Below, piece after piece: positions 1 to 6,964 of a stretch of 20,534 nt of DNA. Under the pieces are notes generated by a model. It was not told where the DNA came from. It did not search any database and saw only the letters and a program-made list of their open reading frames with translations. Within the stretch, counting starts at the first letter, position 1. Every line of letters starts with the position of its first letter. A program made the position numbers and the translations under genes. Source of the stretch: CACEUX01 sp964404235 (lineage in GTDB: Bacteria > Fidelibacterota > Marinisomatia > Marinisomatales > UBA1611); contig CAYOJL010000033.1 of assembly GCA_964404235.1 (NCBI GenBank), positions 1 to 20,534 of the forward strand. Direction: 5' to 3'.

Positions 1-156
1 CTCCATGACATTTGATAATGCTGGAAGGGCAGTCGTAATGAATGTGGCCATCATTGCAGTTATGACAGCAAACTCTGCCAAAGACTGACCTTTGCAAGTA
101 TTAATTAGCTTAAATGTGATGTGGTGAAGAATTGATTGATTATTTTTATTACGCAT
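1..156 (-). CDS. Type IV prepilin-like protein, N-terminus only (runs off window)
   Basis: Reading the minus strand from the ATG at 156-154 gives 52 codons open to the window edge. A 23-residue leader with basic and polar residues ends in Gly23. It is followed by QSLAEFAVITAMMATF and a hydrophobic stretch, with Pro at mature position 22. A Gly cleavage site, Glu at mature +5, a hydrophobic helix and Pro22 are the hallmarks of type IV pilins and type II pseudopilins, which a PilD-type peptidase cuts after Gly. Mature +1 is Gln rather than the usual Phe/Met, so the segment also resembles TadE-like N-termini. The globular C-terminal part lies outside the window, so a major pilin cannot be told from a pseudopilin. 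The gene lies downstream of and in the same direction as the pilus assembly operon, behind its own sigma-54-type promoter. No Shine-Dalgarno sequence is visible, and no other in-frame ATG precedes the cleavage site. Confidence 0.85.
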   Translation of the reverse strand, partial: MRNKNNQSILHHITFKLINTCKGQSLAEFAVITAMMATFITTALPALSNVME

Positions 157-172
157 ACGATTAATTATTAAT

Positions 173-188
173 AGCAAAAAATATGCCA
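173..188 (-). promoter_or_regulatory. Sigma-54 (-24/-12) promoter for the prepilin gene
   Basis: On the minus strand, positions 188 to 173 read TGGCATATTTTTTGCT. This has the invariant GG (187-186) and GC (175-174) exactly 10 bases apart, and the flanking bases fit the TGGCAC-N5-TTGCW consensus. Transcription would begin near position 162, only about 6-7 bases before the ATG at 156, so the message would be nearly leaderless. A gene for a sigma-54 activator lies about 1.3 kb upstream in the same cluster. RpoN/PilR control of the pilin gene is well known in other bacteria. Activity here is inferred. Confidence 0.75.
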
Positions 189-204
189 CTGTGTCTTGAG
201 CATA

Positions 205-218
205 AATTAACCTTAATT
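205..218. repeat. Second AT-rich palindrome between pilC and the prepilin
   Basis: AATTAA-CC-TTAATT is a perfect inverted repeat with 6-bp arms. Its centre is about 27 bp from the centre of the GTATCA palindrome and about 36 bp upstream of the -12 element. It could be a second activator or bending site (for example for IHF-like proteins), or chance in AT-rich DNA. It is too weak and GC-poor for a convincing pilC terminator. Confidence 0.3.
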
Positions 219-231
219 ATGGAAAAAATTA

Positions 232-246
232 GTATCATTGTGATAC
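232..246. promoter_or_regulatory. Perfect palindrome upstream of the sigma-54 promoter, candidate activator site
   Basis: GTATCA-TTG-TGATAC is a perfect inverted repeat with 6-bp arms and a 3-bp spacer. It lies about 70-84 bp upstream of the predicted prepilin transcription start, a usual distance for enhancer sites bound by NtrC-family dimers. It sits between the pilC stop codon and the promoter, where no gene is present. Binding by the PilR-like protein of this cluster is inference from position and symmetry. Confidence 0.5.
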
Positions 247-258
247 ATGCAACGCTAT

Positions 259-1506
259 TTATCCCGTAGACAAGGCCTCATACATATCCCATATGGGTAG
301 GAAAATAGCAAGAGCAAGTATAAGAATGAATACCCCCATGACCACCGTGATAATAGGTTCAATGGTCGCGGTCAGTTTCAGGACCCTGTCCTGGACCTCC
401 GCATCTGTCATATCACCGATCTCACCAAGCATATCATCCATGGCACCAGCATCCTCCCCCACCTGGATCATTTTCAATACGTGCGATGGAAAGATGTCAT
501 GTGTATGTGTATTTATAGACGTAGCTACCTTTTTCCCCATCTGAACATCCGTATGGACCTTGGAGAGTCGATCCTCTATGTAAGTATTACCAGCGGTCTT
601 TCCAGATATCTCCAATGCTTCAAGTATAGGTACCCCTGTACGATCTAGCGTATCAAGAACATGACAAAATCGGGAAATAGCCATTTTTTGAGCAATGGGT
701 CCGAATACGGGAAGACTCAGAACGAACTTATGCCACTGATACAGTCCTGCTTTGGTATTCAAGGCTCGCCAAAAAGCAAACGCGAAGAAAAGTATAAAGA
801 ATATGATACCACCCCAGTTGTCATTGATGAACTGATCTATACCCAATAGGATTCTTGTAGGCAGGGGCAATTCGATCCTGGTGCTACTGAAAAGGGTCGA
901 AAATCGAGGCAAGATATATGTAACAGCAAATACACCCACTAACATGGTAATCCCTATCACAATAGATGGATAACGTATGGCCTGAGTAATACCCATCCTA
1001 AGTTTTAGATCATGGGCAATGAAATCAGCCAGCTGGAACATTACCTTGTCCAAGACCCCTGCACTCTCTCCTGCTCTTACAATATTCGTGAACATATTAT
1101 CAAAGACCTTAGGATGTTTTTCCATGGCCCTTGATAGGGACAGCCCACTGTTCACATCATCGATGATAGAATCAAGTGTACGGTTCAATAGTGGGTTTGT
1201 ATCATCAGAGTGTACAGAATCCAAAGCATCTACCAGTGGAACGCCTGCTTTAAGCATCACGGAGAGCTGGCGAGTGATATTATAAATATCAGCAGGTGGC
1301 ACCTTCTCAAATAAAGTGATCTGCATATCGAGAATAGACTGTTTCTTCTCAGATACCGATATCGGATCTAGACCCATGCGCTCTAGTTGTATGAGTGCAG
1401 AGTCCTGCCCCACGGCTCTTAATTCTCCTCTTACGACACCTGTACTGGGGTTCGTAGCGATATAGGACCAAGAACTATATTTATTCGTCTTTTTTTCTGA
1501 GTCCAT
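259..1506 (-). CDS. pilC: Inner-membrane platform protein PilC/GspF
   Basis: This 415-residue protein has the two-fold T2SSF architecture of the platform that couples the assembly ATPase to pilus or pseudopilus growth. The first repeat starts near residue 79 (RQLSVMLKAGVPLVDAL) and includes GESAGVLDKV at 146-155. The second starts near 279 (RFCHVLDTLDRTGVPILEAL) and includes GEDAGAMDDM at 350-359. Hydrophobic helices lie at about 181-200, 232-250 and 381-403. The length matches the family (about 400). The start overlaps the end of the sigma-54 activator gene by 26 bases. An AGGA about 12 bases upstream of the ATG could serve as a ribosome site. It is the last gene of the five-gene minus-strand operon. 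The name could equally be gspF, because pilus and secretion platforms cannot be separated by sequence inspection. Confidence 0.93.
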   Translation of the reverse strand: MDSEKKTNKYSSWSYIATNPSTGVVRGELRAVGQDSALIQLERMGLDPISVSEKKQSILDMQITLFEKVPPADIYNITRQLSVMLKAGVPLVDALDSVHSDDTNPLLNRTLDSIIDDVNSGLSLSRAMEKHPKVFDNMFTNIVRAGESAGVLDKVMFQLADFIAHDLKLRMGITQAIRYPSIVIGITMLVGVFAVTYILPRFSTLFSSTRIELPLPTRILLGIDQFINDNWGGIIFFILFFAFAFWRALNTKAGLYQWHKFVLSLPVFGPIAQKMAISRFCHVLDTLDRTGVPILEALEISGKTAGNTYIEDRLSKVHTDVQMGKKVATSINTHTHDIFPSHVLKMIQVGEDAGAMDDMLGEIGDMTDAEVQDRVLKLTATIEPIITVVMGVFILILALAIFLPIWDMYEALSTG

Positions 1507-2932
1507 GTTGATCTAGTTTCCTATATAGGGTCATCCTGCTGATCCCAAGCTGTTGCGCTGTCGCTGTCATATTCCAATTGGTTCGGGCAAGTCCAGCAGA
1601 AATAGCTTCATATTCTAATTCTTTTAGTGTTTTTACCGCTGAGGTATCAATGGAGGGAACAGTGGTCTCCATTTGATCTGGAACTGTTGATACAATAGGA
1701 TCAGCGCTTTCCATATGATCAGGTTCAGTTTGCACCTGGTCTTGTACCATAAATTGTTGTGATGAGCTGCTCTCTTTTATAATAGAATTGATATCATCGC
1801 TTTTTATGATAGGTTTATCATGGATAAGCACAACACGCTCTAGCGTGTTTTCCAACTCTCTTACATTGCCAGGCCAATTATACTGCTGCAAGGTCTTCAT
1901 GGCATCATGTGAGAAACAATCCACGGATATATTATGTTTTTTCTTGAGCCCCTTCAATATTGCCATGGCTGTGGGCAAGATGTCTTCTTTTCTATCTCTT
2001 AATGGAGGAACCGTAATAGGAAAAACATTTATCCTGTGATATAGGTCTTGTCTGAACTTGCCTTCCCTGATCCTCTGTTCAAGATTCTGGTTGGTCGCGG
2101 ATATGATCCTTACATCTACTCTTATGGTCTCGGCCCCACCGACCCTTTCGATCTCTCCACTTTCAAGTACCCGCAGGATCTTTGATTGCAGGGATGGACT
2201 CATATCACCGATCTCATCAAGGAAGATACTGCCAGCGTTAGCAGCAAGGAACTTTCCATCTTTTCTTTCAACGGCTCCAGTGAATGCTCCTTTTTCATGG
2301 CCAAACAGTTCACTCTCTAGCAATTCTGATGGGATGGCAGGGCAATTCACAGCAATATTAGGCCTATCCCTTCTAAGACTGATCATGTGCAGGGTACGCG
2401 CCATTAGGTTCTTTCCTGTTCCACTTTCTCCATAAAGTACCGTGGTCACATCCTTGCTTTTGATCTGGCACATAAGGTGATAGATCTTTCGCATCTGTTT
2501 CGATACACCTACGATCTTTTCAAACCCTATGCCTGAAAAATGTCTGGCAGCGGTCTTAGGAACATCTTTTTTAAAATCACGAAATTCTTTTGCGGAGGTT
2601 AAAATGGAGTATATCTCTTCTCCTGTATCTTCTCCCGGCTCAAAGTAGCTAAATAGCCCCTGTCCAAAATTTTCCAATAGATCTTTTCGTCTTTCATTGG
2701 TTCGGACAACACTGATCACAGGAATCTCTCTGTTGACAGATAGCAATTCCTGAAGCAATCGCGTTGGTGTCATCAATGGAAGCTGGTCCTCAATCACAAT
2801 AGCATCAAAATTTCCTGTCTGTACAGCACTCAAAGCGATCATACCATTCTGGACATAGTCGAGGTTTACATTCATTCCTGACAATTCAGGAATGCTTAAC
2901 TCTTTTCCACCTACATATAATACTTTGATCAT
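1481..2932 (-). CDS. PilR-like sigma-54-dependent activator with atypical receiver
   Basis: This 483-residue NtrC-family protein activates RpoN-dependent promoters. An N-terminal receiver-like domain (about 1-115) lacks its key residues: the acidic pair is Gly8-Gly9, the phospho-acceptor position is Glu48 (four residues before Pro52) and the conserved Lys is Glu98. The AAA+ domain (about 138-370) is intact, with Walker A GESGTGK at 168-174, the sigma-54 contact loop GAFTGA at 215-220, Walker B SIFLDE at 235-240 and WPGNVREL at 353-360. A linker rich in Gln, Ser and Asp leads to a Fis-type helix-turn-helix at about 437-478. The start overlaps the pilB stop as ATGA. Its likely target is the sigma-54 promoter at 173-188. 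No partner histidine kinase (PilS) is visible, and the loss of the phospho-Asp suggests control that does not depend on phosphorylation. Confidence 0.92.
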   Translation of the reverse strand: MIKVLYVGGKELSIPELSGMNVNLDYVQNGMIALSAVQTGNFDAIVIEDQLPLMTPTRLLQELLSVNREIPVISVVRTNERRKDLLENFGQGLFSYFEPGEDTGEEIYSILTSAKEFRDFKKDVPKTAARHFSGIGFEKIVGVSKQMRKIYHLMCQIKSKDVTTVLYGESGTGKNLMARTLHMISLRRDRPNIAVNCPAIPSELLESELFGHEKGAFTGAVERKDGKFLAANAGSIFLDEIGDMSPSLQSKILRVLESGEIERVGGAETIRVDVRIISATNQNLEQRIREGKFRQDLYHRINVFPITVPPLRDRKEDILPTAMAILKGLKKKHNISVDCFSHDAMKTLQQYNWPGNVRELENTLERVVLIHDKPIIKSDDINSIIKESSSSQQFMVQDQVQTEPDHMESADPIVSTVPDQMETTVPSIDTSAVKTLKELEYEAISAGLARTNWNMTATAQQLGISRMTLYRKLDQHGLRKKDE

Positions 2933-4596
2933 AATATTATCTTTGTTGTCCCAAGGGTCTCATATACTTCTGAAATGGTCGTGTCCCCACGCTGTATCTT
3001 TATAAGTCCATCCTCAAGAAGAGTTGACATGCCATTCTTTCTAGCTTGCTCACGGATCTTATAGCCAGGTTCCTGGGATAGGACAAGTTCAGAGATCTCT
3101 GCATCCATGAGCAATAATTCATAGATACCTATCCTGCCTTTGAACCCTGTGTTACGACAAGATAAACACCCCTTACCCTTGAAAGATTCAAAGGTCTCAT
3201 CCGATTCGATACCTAACCTGCTTAATTCTTCAGCACTAGCTTCATATGGCTCTTTACATTCCTTACATATCCTTCTCACGAGTCGTTGTGCGAGGATCCC
3301 TTTGACCGTAGACGCAATAAGAAAAGGTTCCACATTCCAATTCAATAGACGGGTAAAACCTGATGCAGCGTCATTGGTATGTACCGTACTAAAGACCAAG
3401 TGGCCTGTCAGTGCAGCCCGAATGCCCAACTCTACCGTTTCTTCGTCACGCACCTCACCAACCATGATGACATCTGGGTCCTGACGCAGGATCGATCGCA
3501 ATGCAGAAGCAAAAGTAACTCCGGATTTTGTATTGATCTGAGCCTGGTTGATATTATCCAGATCATACTCGATAGGGTCCTCAACGGTGACGATGTTGAC
3601 GTCAGGAGATTCAAGCTTATTCAGTGTAGAATAGAGGGTGGTCGTTTTACCGCTACCGGTTGGGCCAGACACCAATATGATCCCTTCTCCACCGATCAAC
3701 ATACTATTGAACCTCTCTTCACATTCAGGCTCGAATCCCAGGCCTATAAATGAGTGCAAAGCCTCTGAGATATTCAATAAGCGAAGAACGGTCTTTTCGC
3801 CGTAGAGGGTCGGATATGTGGATATACGAAGATCAAGACGACCTCTGGTGGAATTGAATAATATTCGTCCATCTTGAGGCCTTCTGGTCTCTGCTATATC
3901 CATATTTGCCATTATTTTCAGTCTAGATACAAGTGCAGTATGTATATCATTTGGAAGAGATTGAAAGTCCTGCAGACGTCCATCGATCCTGAAACGAACA
4001 CGAATATCATTTTCACGTGGCTCTATGTGAATATCAGAGCATCCATATTTCTGACTCTGTCCTATAATACTATCCACAAGTTCAACAATATGGGTCTCAT
4101 CAAAAAGATCCGATATCTTTGTAGAACCTTGGTCAGATGACTCAATATCAACAAATCCAGATATCCCATAATGGAGATCGATCGCATTCTCTATCTCATT
4201 CTCTAGCGCGATCACCGGCTCGATCTTTAGACCCGTTACATCACGGGCAGCATTGATCGGACCGGAGTCCAGTGGGTCGGAGATGGCCAGATTCAGAGTA
4301 TTGTTCAAACGGAACAGAGGAAGCATTTTCTGTTTACGAATGAGTTTTTCTGGGAAAAGATCCATTAGAGAAACATCAATCTTGTAATAACCAAGCTGTA
4401 AATAAGGGATCTTGAGTTGGAAACTTATATATCTGTTCAACTCCCTTTGATCCAAATACCCTAGCTCTGTGAAGATCTGACCGATATAAGAATCTTTTTG
4501 CTTTTGAACCTGTAGAGCATTCTGAAGCTGATCCTCATCGATCTTCCCTGCCTGGGCAAGGATCATTCCTATGGGTTGTTTTCCTGCTATAGCCAT
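2929..4596 (-). CDS. pilB: Pilus/secretion assembly ATPase PilB/GspE
   Basis: This 555-residue cytoplasmic hexameric ATPase powers pilin insertion. An N-terminal MshEN-type domain (about 1-145) is followed by the N2 domain and the secretion ATPase core. The core shows Walker A GPTGSGKT at 311-318, the Asp box around VEDPIEYD at 338-345, Walker B DVIMVGE at 375-381 and the His box TVHTNDA at 404-410. Four cysteines (C444, C447, C477, C480) form the zinc site typical of PilB/GspE. PilT retraction ATPases lack the MshEN and zinc parts, so this is an extension ATPase. It begins one base after pilD ends and overlaps the activator gene by ATGA, so it is translationally coupled on both sides. The pilB or gspE name depends on whether the machine makes pili or secretes; the pil-type neighbourhood favours pilB. 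Confidence 0.95.
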   Translation of the reverse strand: MAIAGKQPIGMILAQAGKIDEDQLQNALQVQKQKDSYIGQIFTELGYLDQRELNRYISFQLKIPYLQLGYYKIDVSLMDLFPEKLIRKQKMLPLFRLNNTLNLAISDPLDSGPINAARDVTGLKIEPVIALENEIENAIDLHYGISGFVDIESSDQGSTKISDLFDETHIVELVDSIIGQSQKYGCSDIHIEPRENDIRVRFRIDGRLQDFQSLPNDIHTALVSRLKIMANMDIAETRRPQDGRILFNSTRGRLDLRISTYPTLYGEKTVLRLLNISEALHSFIGLGFEPECEERFNSMLIGGEGIILVSGPTGSGKTTTLYSTLNKLESPDVNIVTVEDPIEYDLDNINQAQINTKSGVTFASALRSILRQDPDVIMVGEVRDEETVELGIRAALTGHLVFSTVHTNDAASGFTRLLNWNVEPFLIASTVKGILAQRLVRRICKECKEPYEASAEELSRLGIESDETFESFKGKGCLSCRNTGFKGRIGIYELLLMDAEISELVLSQEPGYKIREQARKNGMSTLLEDGLIKIQRGDTTISEVYETLGTTKIIL

Positions 4597-4597
4597 A

Positions 4598-5398
4598 TTA
4601 GAACATCGTTGTATAATACCAGTTCAAGATATAATTACTACCAAAAGGTGTTATTGTAAAAAGTGAGATCAGTGTCCCCGCTGCCAGATAAGGACCAAAA
4701 GGGATCTTTGCGTTCTTCTCTATGAGTTTACCACCCATCATGACGAAGATAATAATAGCACTTAGTGCAAAACTAAGATAAAGTGCCAATATTGAATATT
4801 CTGTTCCTAAGAAACCTCCTAGTACAAGACCCAGCTTCACATCACCAAATCCTATGCTTTCCTTCTTTAGAATAAATTGACCAATAAGACCTATTGCAAA
4901 AAGAAATCCTGCAAAAACAAATGCTCCGGATAATGAATCCTCCCATTCAATTGGTATCCATTCAAATAAAAGAGCAAATGCAAGGATCGCTAACCCTATA
5001 AACACAAAACCATTGGGTATGATAAAATGATCGATATCAACGAACGTAACAGCGATCAGCAAATAGGTTAAGCTCAAATAGATCACAAAGGGCTGACCCA
5101 TGCCATAGATCAGATAAACACATAATGTCAAAAGTCCTGTGATCAGTTCAACAAAAGCATACCGGCTCGCAAACGGTTCATTGCATTGCCGACATCTCCC
5201 TTTTAGCATAAAATATCCTAAAATAGGAATATTATCTTTGATCTTTATTGGATCTTTACATGAGAAACAATGTGATGCAGGTCTAATAATGCTCATTTTC
5301 TTTGGTACTCTGTAGATCACCACATTCAAAAAACTTCCAAAAGATGCTCCTATAACAAAAAGAAGCGGTATTAGAATGATATCTGGGATATTGATCAT
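4598..5398 (-). CDS. pilD: Prepilin peptidase / N-methyltransferase PilD (GspO)
   Basis: This 266-residue polytopic inner-membrane aspartic protease cleaves prepilins after Gly and methylates the new N-terminus. Two CxxC pairs (C44/C47 and C69/C72) form the zinc-binding cytoplasmic loop of the bifunctional type. The catalytic aspartates are in FVDIDHFIIP (D121, with D123 beside it) and GFGDVK (D186). The N-terminal GASFGSFLNVVIYR is the usual family signature, and about seven hydrophobic helices follow. The start overlaps the preceding receiver gene as ATGA, and pilB begins one base after the stop. Its substrate is very probably the prepilin encoded at 1-156, along with any minor pilins outside the window. 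Confidence 0.95.
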   Translation of the reverse strand: MINIPDIILIPLLFVIGASFGSFLNVVIYRVPKKMSIIRPASHCFSCKDPIKIKDNIPILGYFMLKGRCRQCNEPFASRYAFVELITGLLTLCVYLIYGMGQPFVIYLSLTYLLIAVTFVDIDHFIIPNGFVFIGLAILAFALLFEWIPIEWEDSLSGAFVFAGFLFAIGLIGQFILKKESIGFGDVKLGLVLGGFLGTEYSILALYLSFALSAIIIFVMMGGKLIEKNAKIPFGPYLAAGTLISLFTITPFGSNYILNWYYTTMF

Positions 5399-5775
5399 GC
5401 TGCTACCTCTGTGGAGATCGCTTCCATTAATTCACTGAAACGAAATGGTTTTCTTAAGATCTCATCTGCTCCACTGGACTCATACATCTCCTTAACAGCG
5501 GCAAGGTCATTGGTTGTGATCATGACAACCCGGATATCCTTATATCGATCATCAAATTTCAAAAGGCGCGAGATCCTGAATCCACTCATACTAGGCAGTA
5601 ATGTCTCTAATATAATAAGATCAGGTGCCTCATTACAGGCTCGGGTATATCCCTCGTATCCGTCCTTTGCTGTAATGACAAGCATATCTTTCTTTTTGAA
5701 CCTTTCCGTAAGGTTCTTGACTATGGCTTCATCATTTTCAATAATGAGCACTGACTGTTTTTTATTGTCTGGCAT
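5395..5775 (-). CDS. CheY-like stand-alone receiver protein with Glu at the phospho site
   Basis: This 126-residue single receiver domain has no output domain. It has the alpha/beta receiver pattern: VLIIENDEAI near the N-terminus, LIILETLLPSMSG in the middle, the switch Thr in VVMITTND and the conserved Lys109-Pro110. The phospho-acceptor position, four residues before Pro61, is Glu57 instead of Asp, and the acidic pair is Glu13-Asn14. Such a Glu often mimics the phosphorylated state. As first gene of the minus-strand pil operon, it may act on PilB, PilC or the downstream activator, like the PilG/PilH-type receivers of other twitching systems, but the target is unknown. No methyl-accepting or CheA-like partner is present. 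Confidence 0.85.
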   Translation of the reverse strand: MPDNKKQSVLIIENDEAIVKNLTERFKKKDMLVITAKDGYEGYTRACNEAPDLIILETLLPSMSGFRISRLLKFDDRYKDIRVVMITTNDLAAVKEMYESSGADEILRKPFRFSELMEAISTEVAA

Positions 5776-5785
5776 GTACGTATTT

Positions 5786-5818
5786 CTACAGACACTGCTT
5801 AGTTACAGACGTCTGTAG
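5786..5818. promoter_or_regulatory. TACAGAC repeat cluster with 14-bp palindrome, candidate operator
   Basis: TACAGAC occurs at 5787-5793 and 5804-5810, with the inverted copy GTCTGTA at 5811-5817. The last two form the perfect palindrome TACAGACGTCTGTA (5804-5817). CTACAGAC at 5786 and GTCTGTAG at 5811-5818 also form an 8-bp inverted repeat around a 17-base spacer. The cluster lies 10-43 bases upstream of the receiver gene start, so it may be an operator for the pilD-pilB operon or a structure in its leader RNA. Confidence 0.45.
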
Positions 5819-5873
5819 ACCTCAGATTTCCTAAAACTTAACAAAAAAAACGATAAGTGTCACATTTTTTTAC

Positions 5874-5882
5874 ATTATAACA
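5874..5882 (-). promoter_or_regulatory. Possible extended -10 promoter for the receiver-pilD-pilB operon
   Basis: On the minus strand the sequence reads TGTTATAAT, an exact TGn-TATAAT extended -10 element. No good -35 is seen at the expected distance. Transcription would start near 5867, giving a leader of about 90 bases that contains the TACAGAC repeats. The call rests on this one element only. Confidence 0.35.
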
Positions 5883-5929
5883 GTGTTAGGAGATATTTTT
5901 GTTTCATTGTGTTACATATAAAATGAAAT

Positions 5930-6964
5930 GTGATGATACAACCTAGATCCTTAATTTTGACATATATGCATTCCATATTTACAACGCCCCCCCCTTCTTT
6001 TTCTGCAACAGAAGTTTCAGCGATTATTAAATATCATTATGGAATGAATGGCACATTAAATGAATTATACAGTGATCGAGACCAGATCTTTTTAATATCC
6101 GCAAATAGTAAAAAATATATACTAAAGATATCTAATCCAGCTGAAAGCAGATCTGTGTTAGACCTTCAAGATGCAGCCACACATTATATCTTGAAAAAAG
6201 ATCCAAATATCAATATCCCACAATTGGTCGGAGAAATATATCAAAAAAAGAAGGGCGGCCAACTATACTTGATACGTTTATTGACCTATGTTGAGGGTGA
6301 TCTTATGAGCGAAAAGACAGATAAACCTAAAGGTTATGAACAAATGGGATGTTTTTTAGGAAGATTAAGTATTTCACTTGCAGGTTTTGATCATCCAGCA
6401 GCACATAGAGAATTTGAATGGGATGCAAGGCAGATAAAGTTGATCCATTCGCATTTTGATCATATCGGTTCAAGTGAGGATCAAAATACCATTTGTCATT
6501 TTATTAATGAATATGAAAAACATATCATACCTGTCTCTAAAAAGTTGAGAATGAGTGTGATCCATAATGATGGTAATGATCATAATATCATAGTTGATAA
6601 GGATCATCATATCATAGGGATCATTGACCTTGGTGATATGGTCTATTCCTTCACTGCTTTCGAACCCGCGATCTGTATGGCTTATATTGCTCTTAGTAAA
6701 GAGAGGCCATTGACTGCAATTGGGGATCTATTAAAAGGATACAGCTCTGTCCATGCTCTTAATAGAGTTGAGTTATATTCTGCTGTCTATCTTATGTGCC
6801 TAAGATTATGCACAAGTGTGACAATGGCCGCATGGAGAAAGAGAATATTTCCAGATAATGAATATCTGACCATCTCAGAAAGGTCCGCTTGGAGATTTCT
6901 GAAAAAAATGGAAAAGGAAGACCTAGACATATGGTCTGAAAAACTGGTCGAATATGCAAAGTAA
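5930..6964 (+). CDS. APH-fold small-molecule kinase (hydroxylysine kinase-like)
   Basis: This 344-residue protein is of the aminoglycoside phosphotransferase/choline kinase superfamily. It shows the ATP-binding Lys66 in YILKIS, the catalytic HNDGNDHN at 212-219 (Asp214, Asn219) and the metal-binding IIDLGD at 231-236. The segment LGRLSISLAGFDHPAAHREFEWD at about 143-165 resembles the kinase domains related to hydroxylysine kinase, which in some bacteria are fused to class-III phospho-lyases. The next gene is exactly such an enzyme and overlaps this one by 11 bases. The likely role is to phosphorylate an amino alcohol such as 5-hydroxylysine or ethanolamine, although the substrate cannot be read from sequence. 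The start is uncertain: GTG at 5930, ATG at 5933 or ATG at 5966 are all in frame, with no clear ribosome site. A run of eight C (5987-5994) lies near the start. Confidence 0.8.
   Translation: MMIQPRSLILTYMHSIFTTPPPSFSATEVSAIIKYHYGMNGTLNELYSDRDQIFLISANSKKYILKISNPAESRSVLDLQDAATHYILKKDPNINIPQLVGEIYQKKKGGQLYLIRLLTYVEGDLMSEKTDKPKGYEQMGCFLGRLSISLAGFDHPAAHREFEWDARQIKLIHSHFDHIGSSEDQNTICHFINEYEKHIIPVSKKLRMSVIHNDGNDHNIIVDKDHHIIGIIDLGDMVYSFTAFEPAICMAYIALSKERPLTAIGDLLKGYSSVHALNRVELYSAVYLMCLRLCTSVTMAAWRKRIFPDNEYLTISERSAWRFLKKMEKEDLDIWSEKLVEYAK

Noticed and set aside
661..849. Plus-strand open frame opposite pilC
   Set aside because: No ribosome site or family pattern; it is antisense to a well-supported conserved gene.
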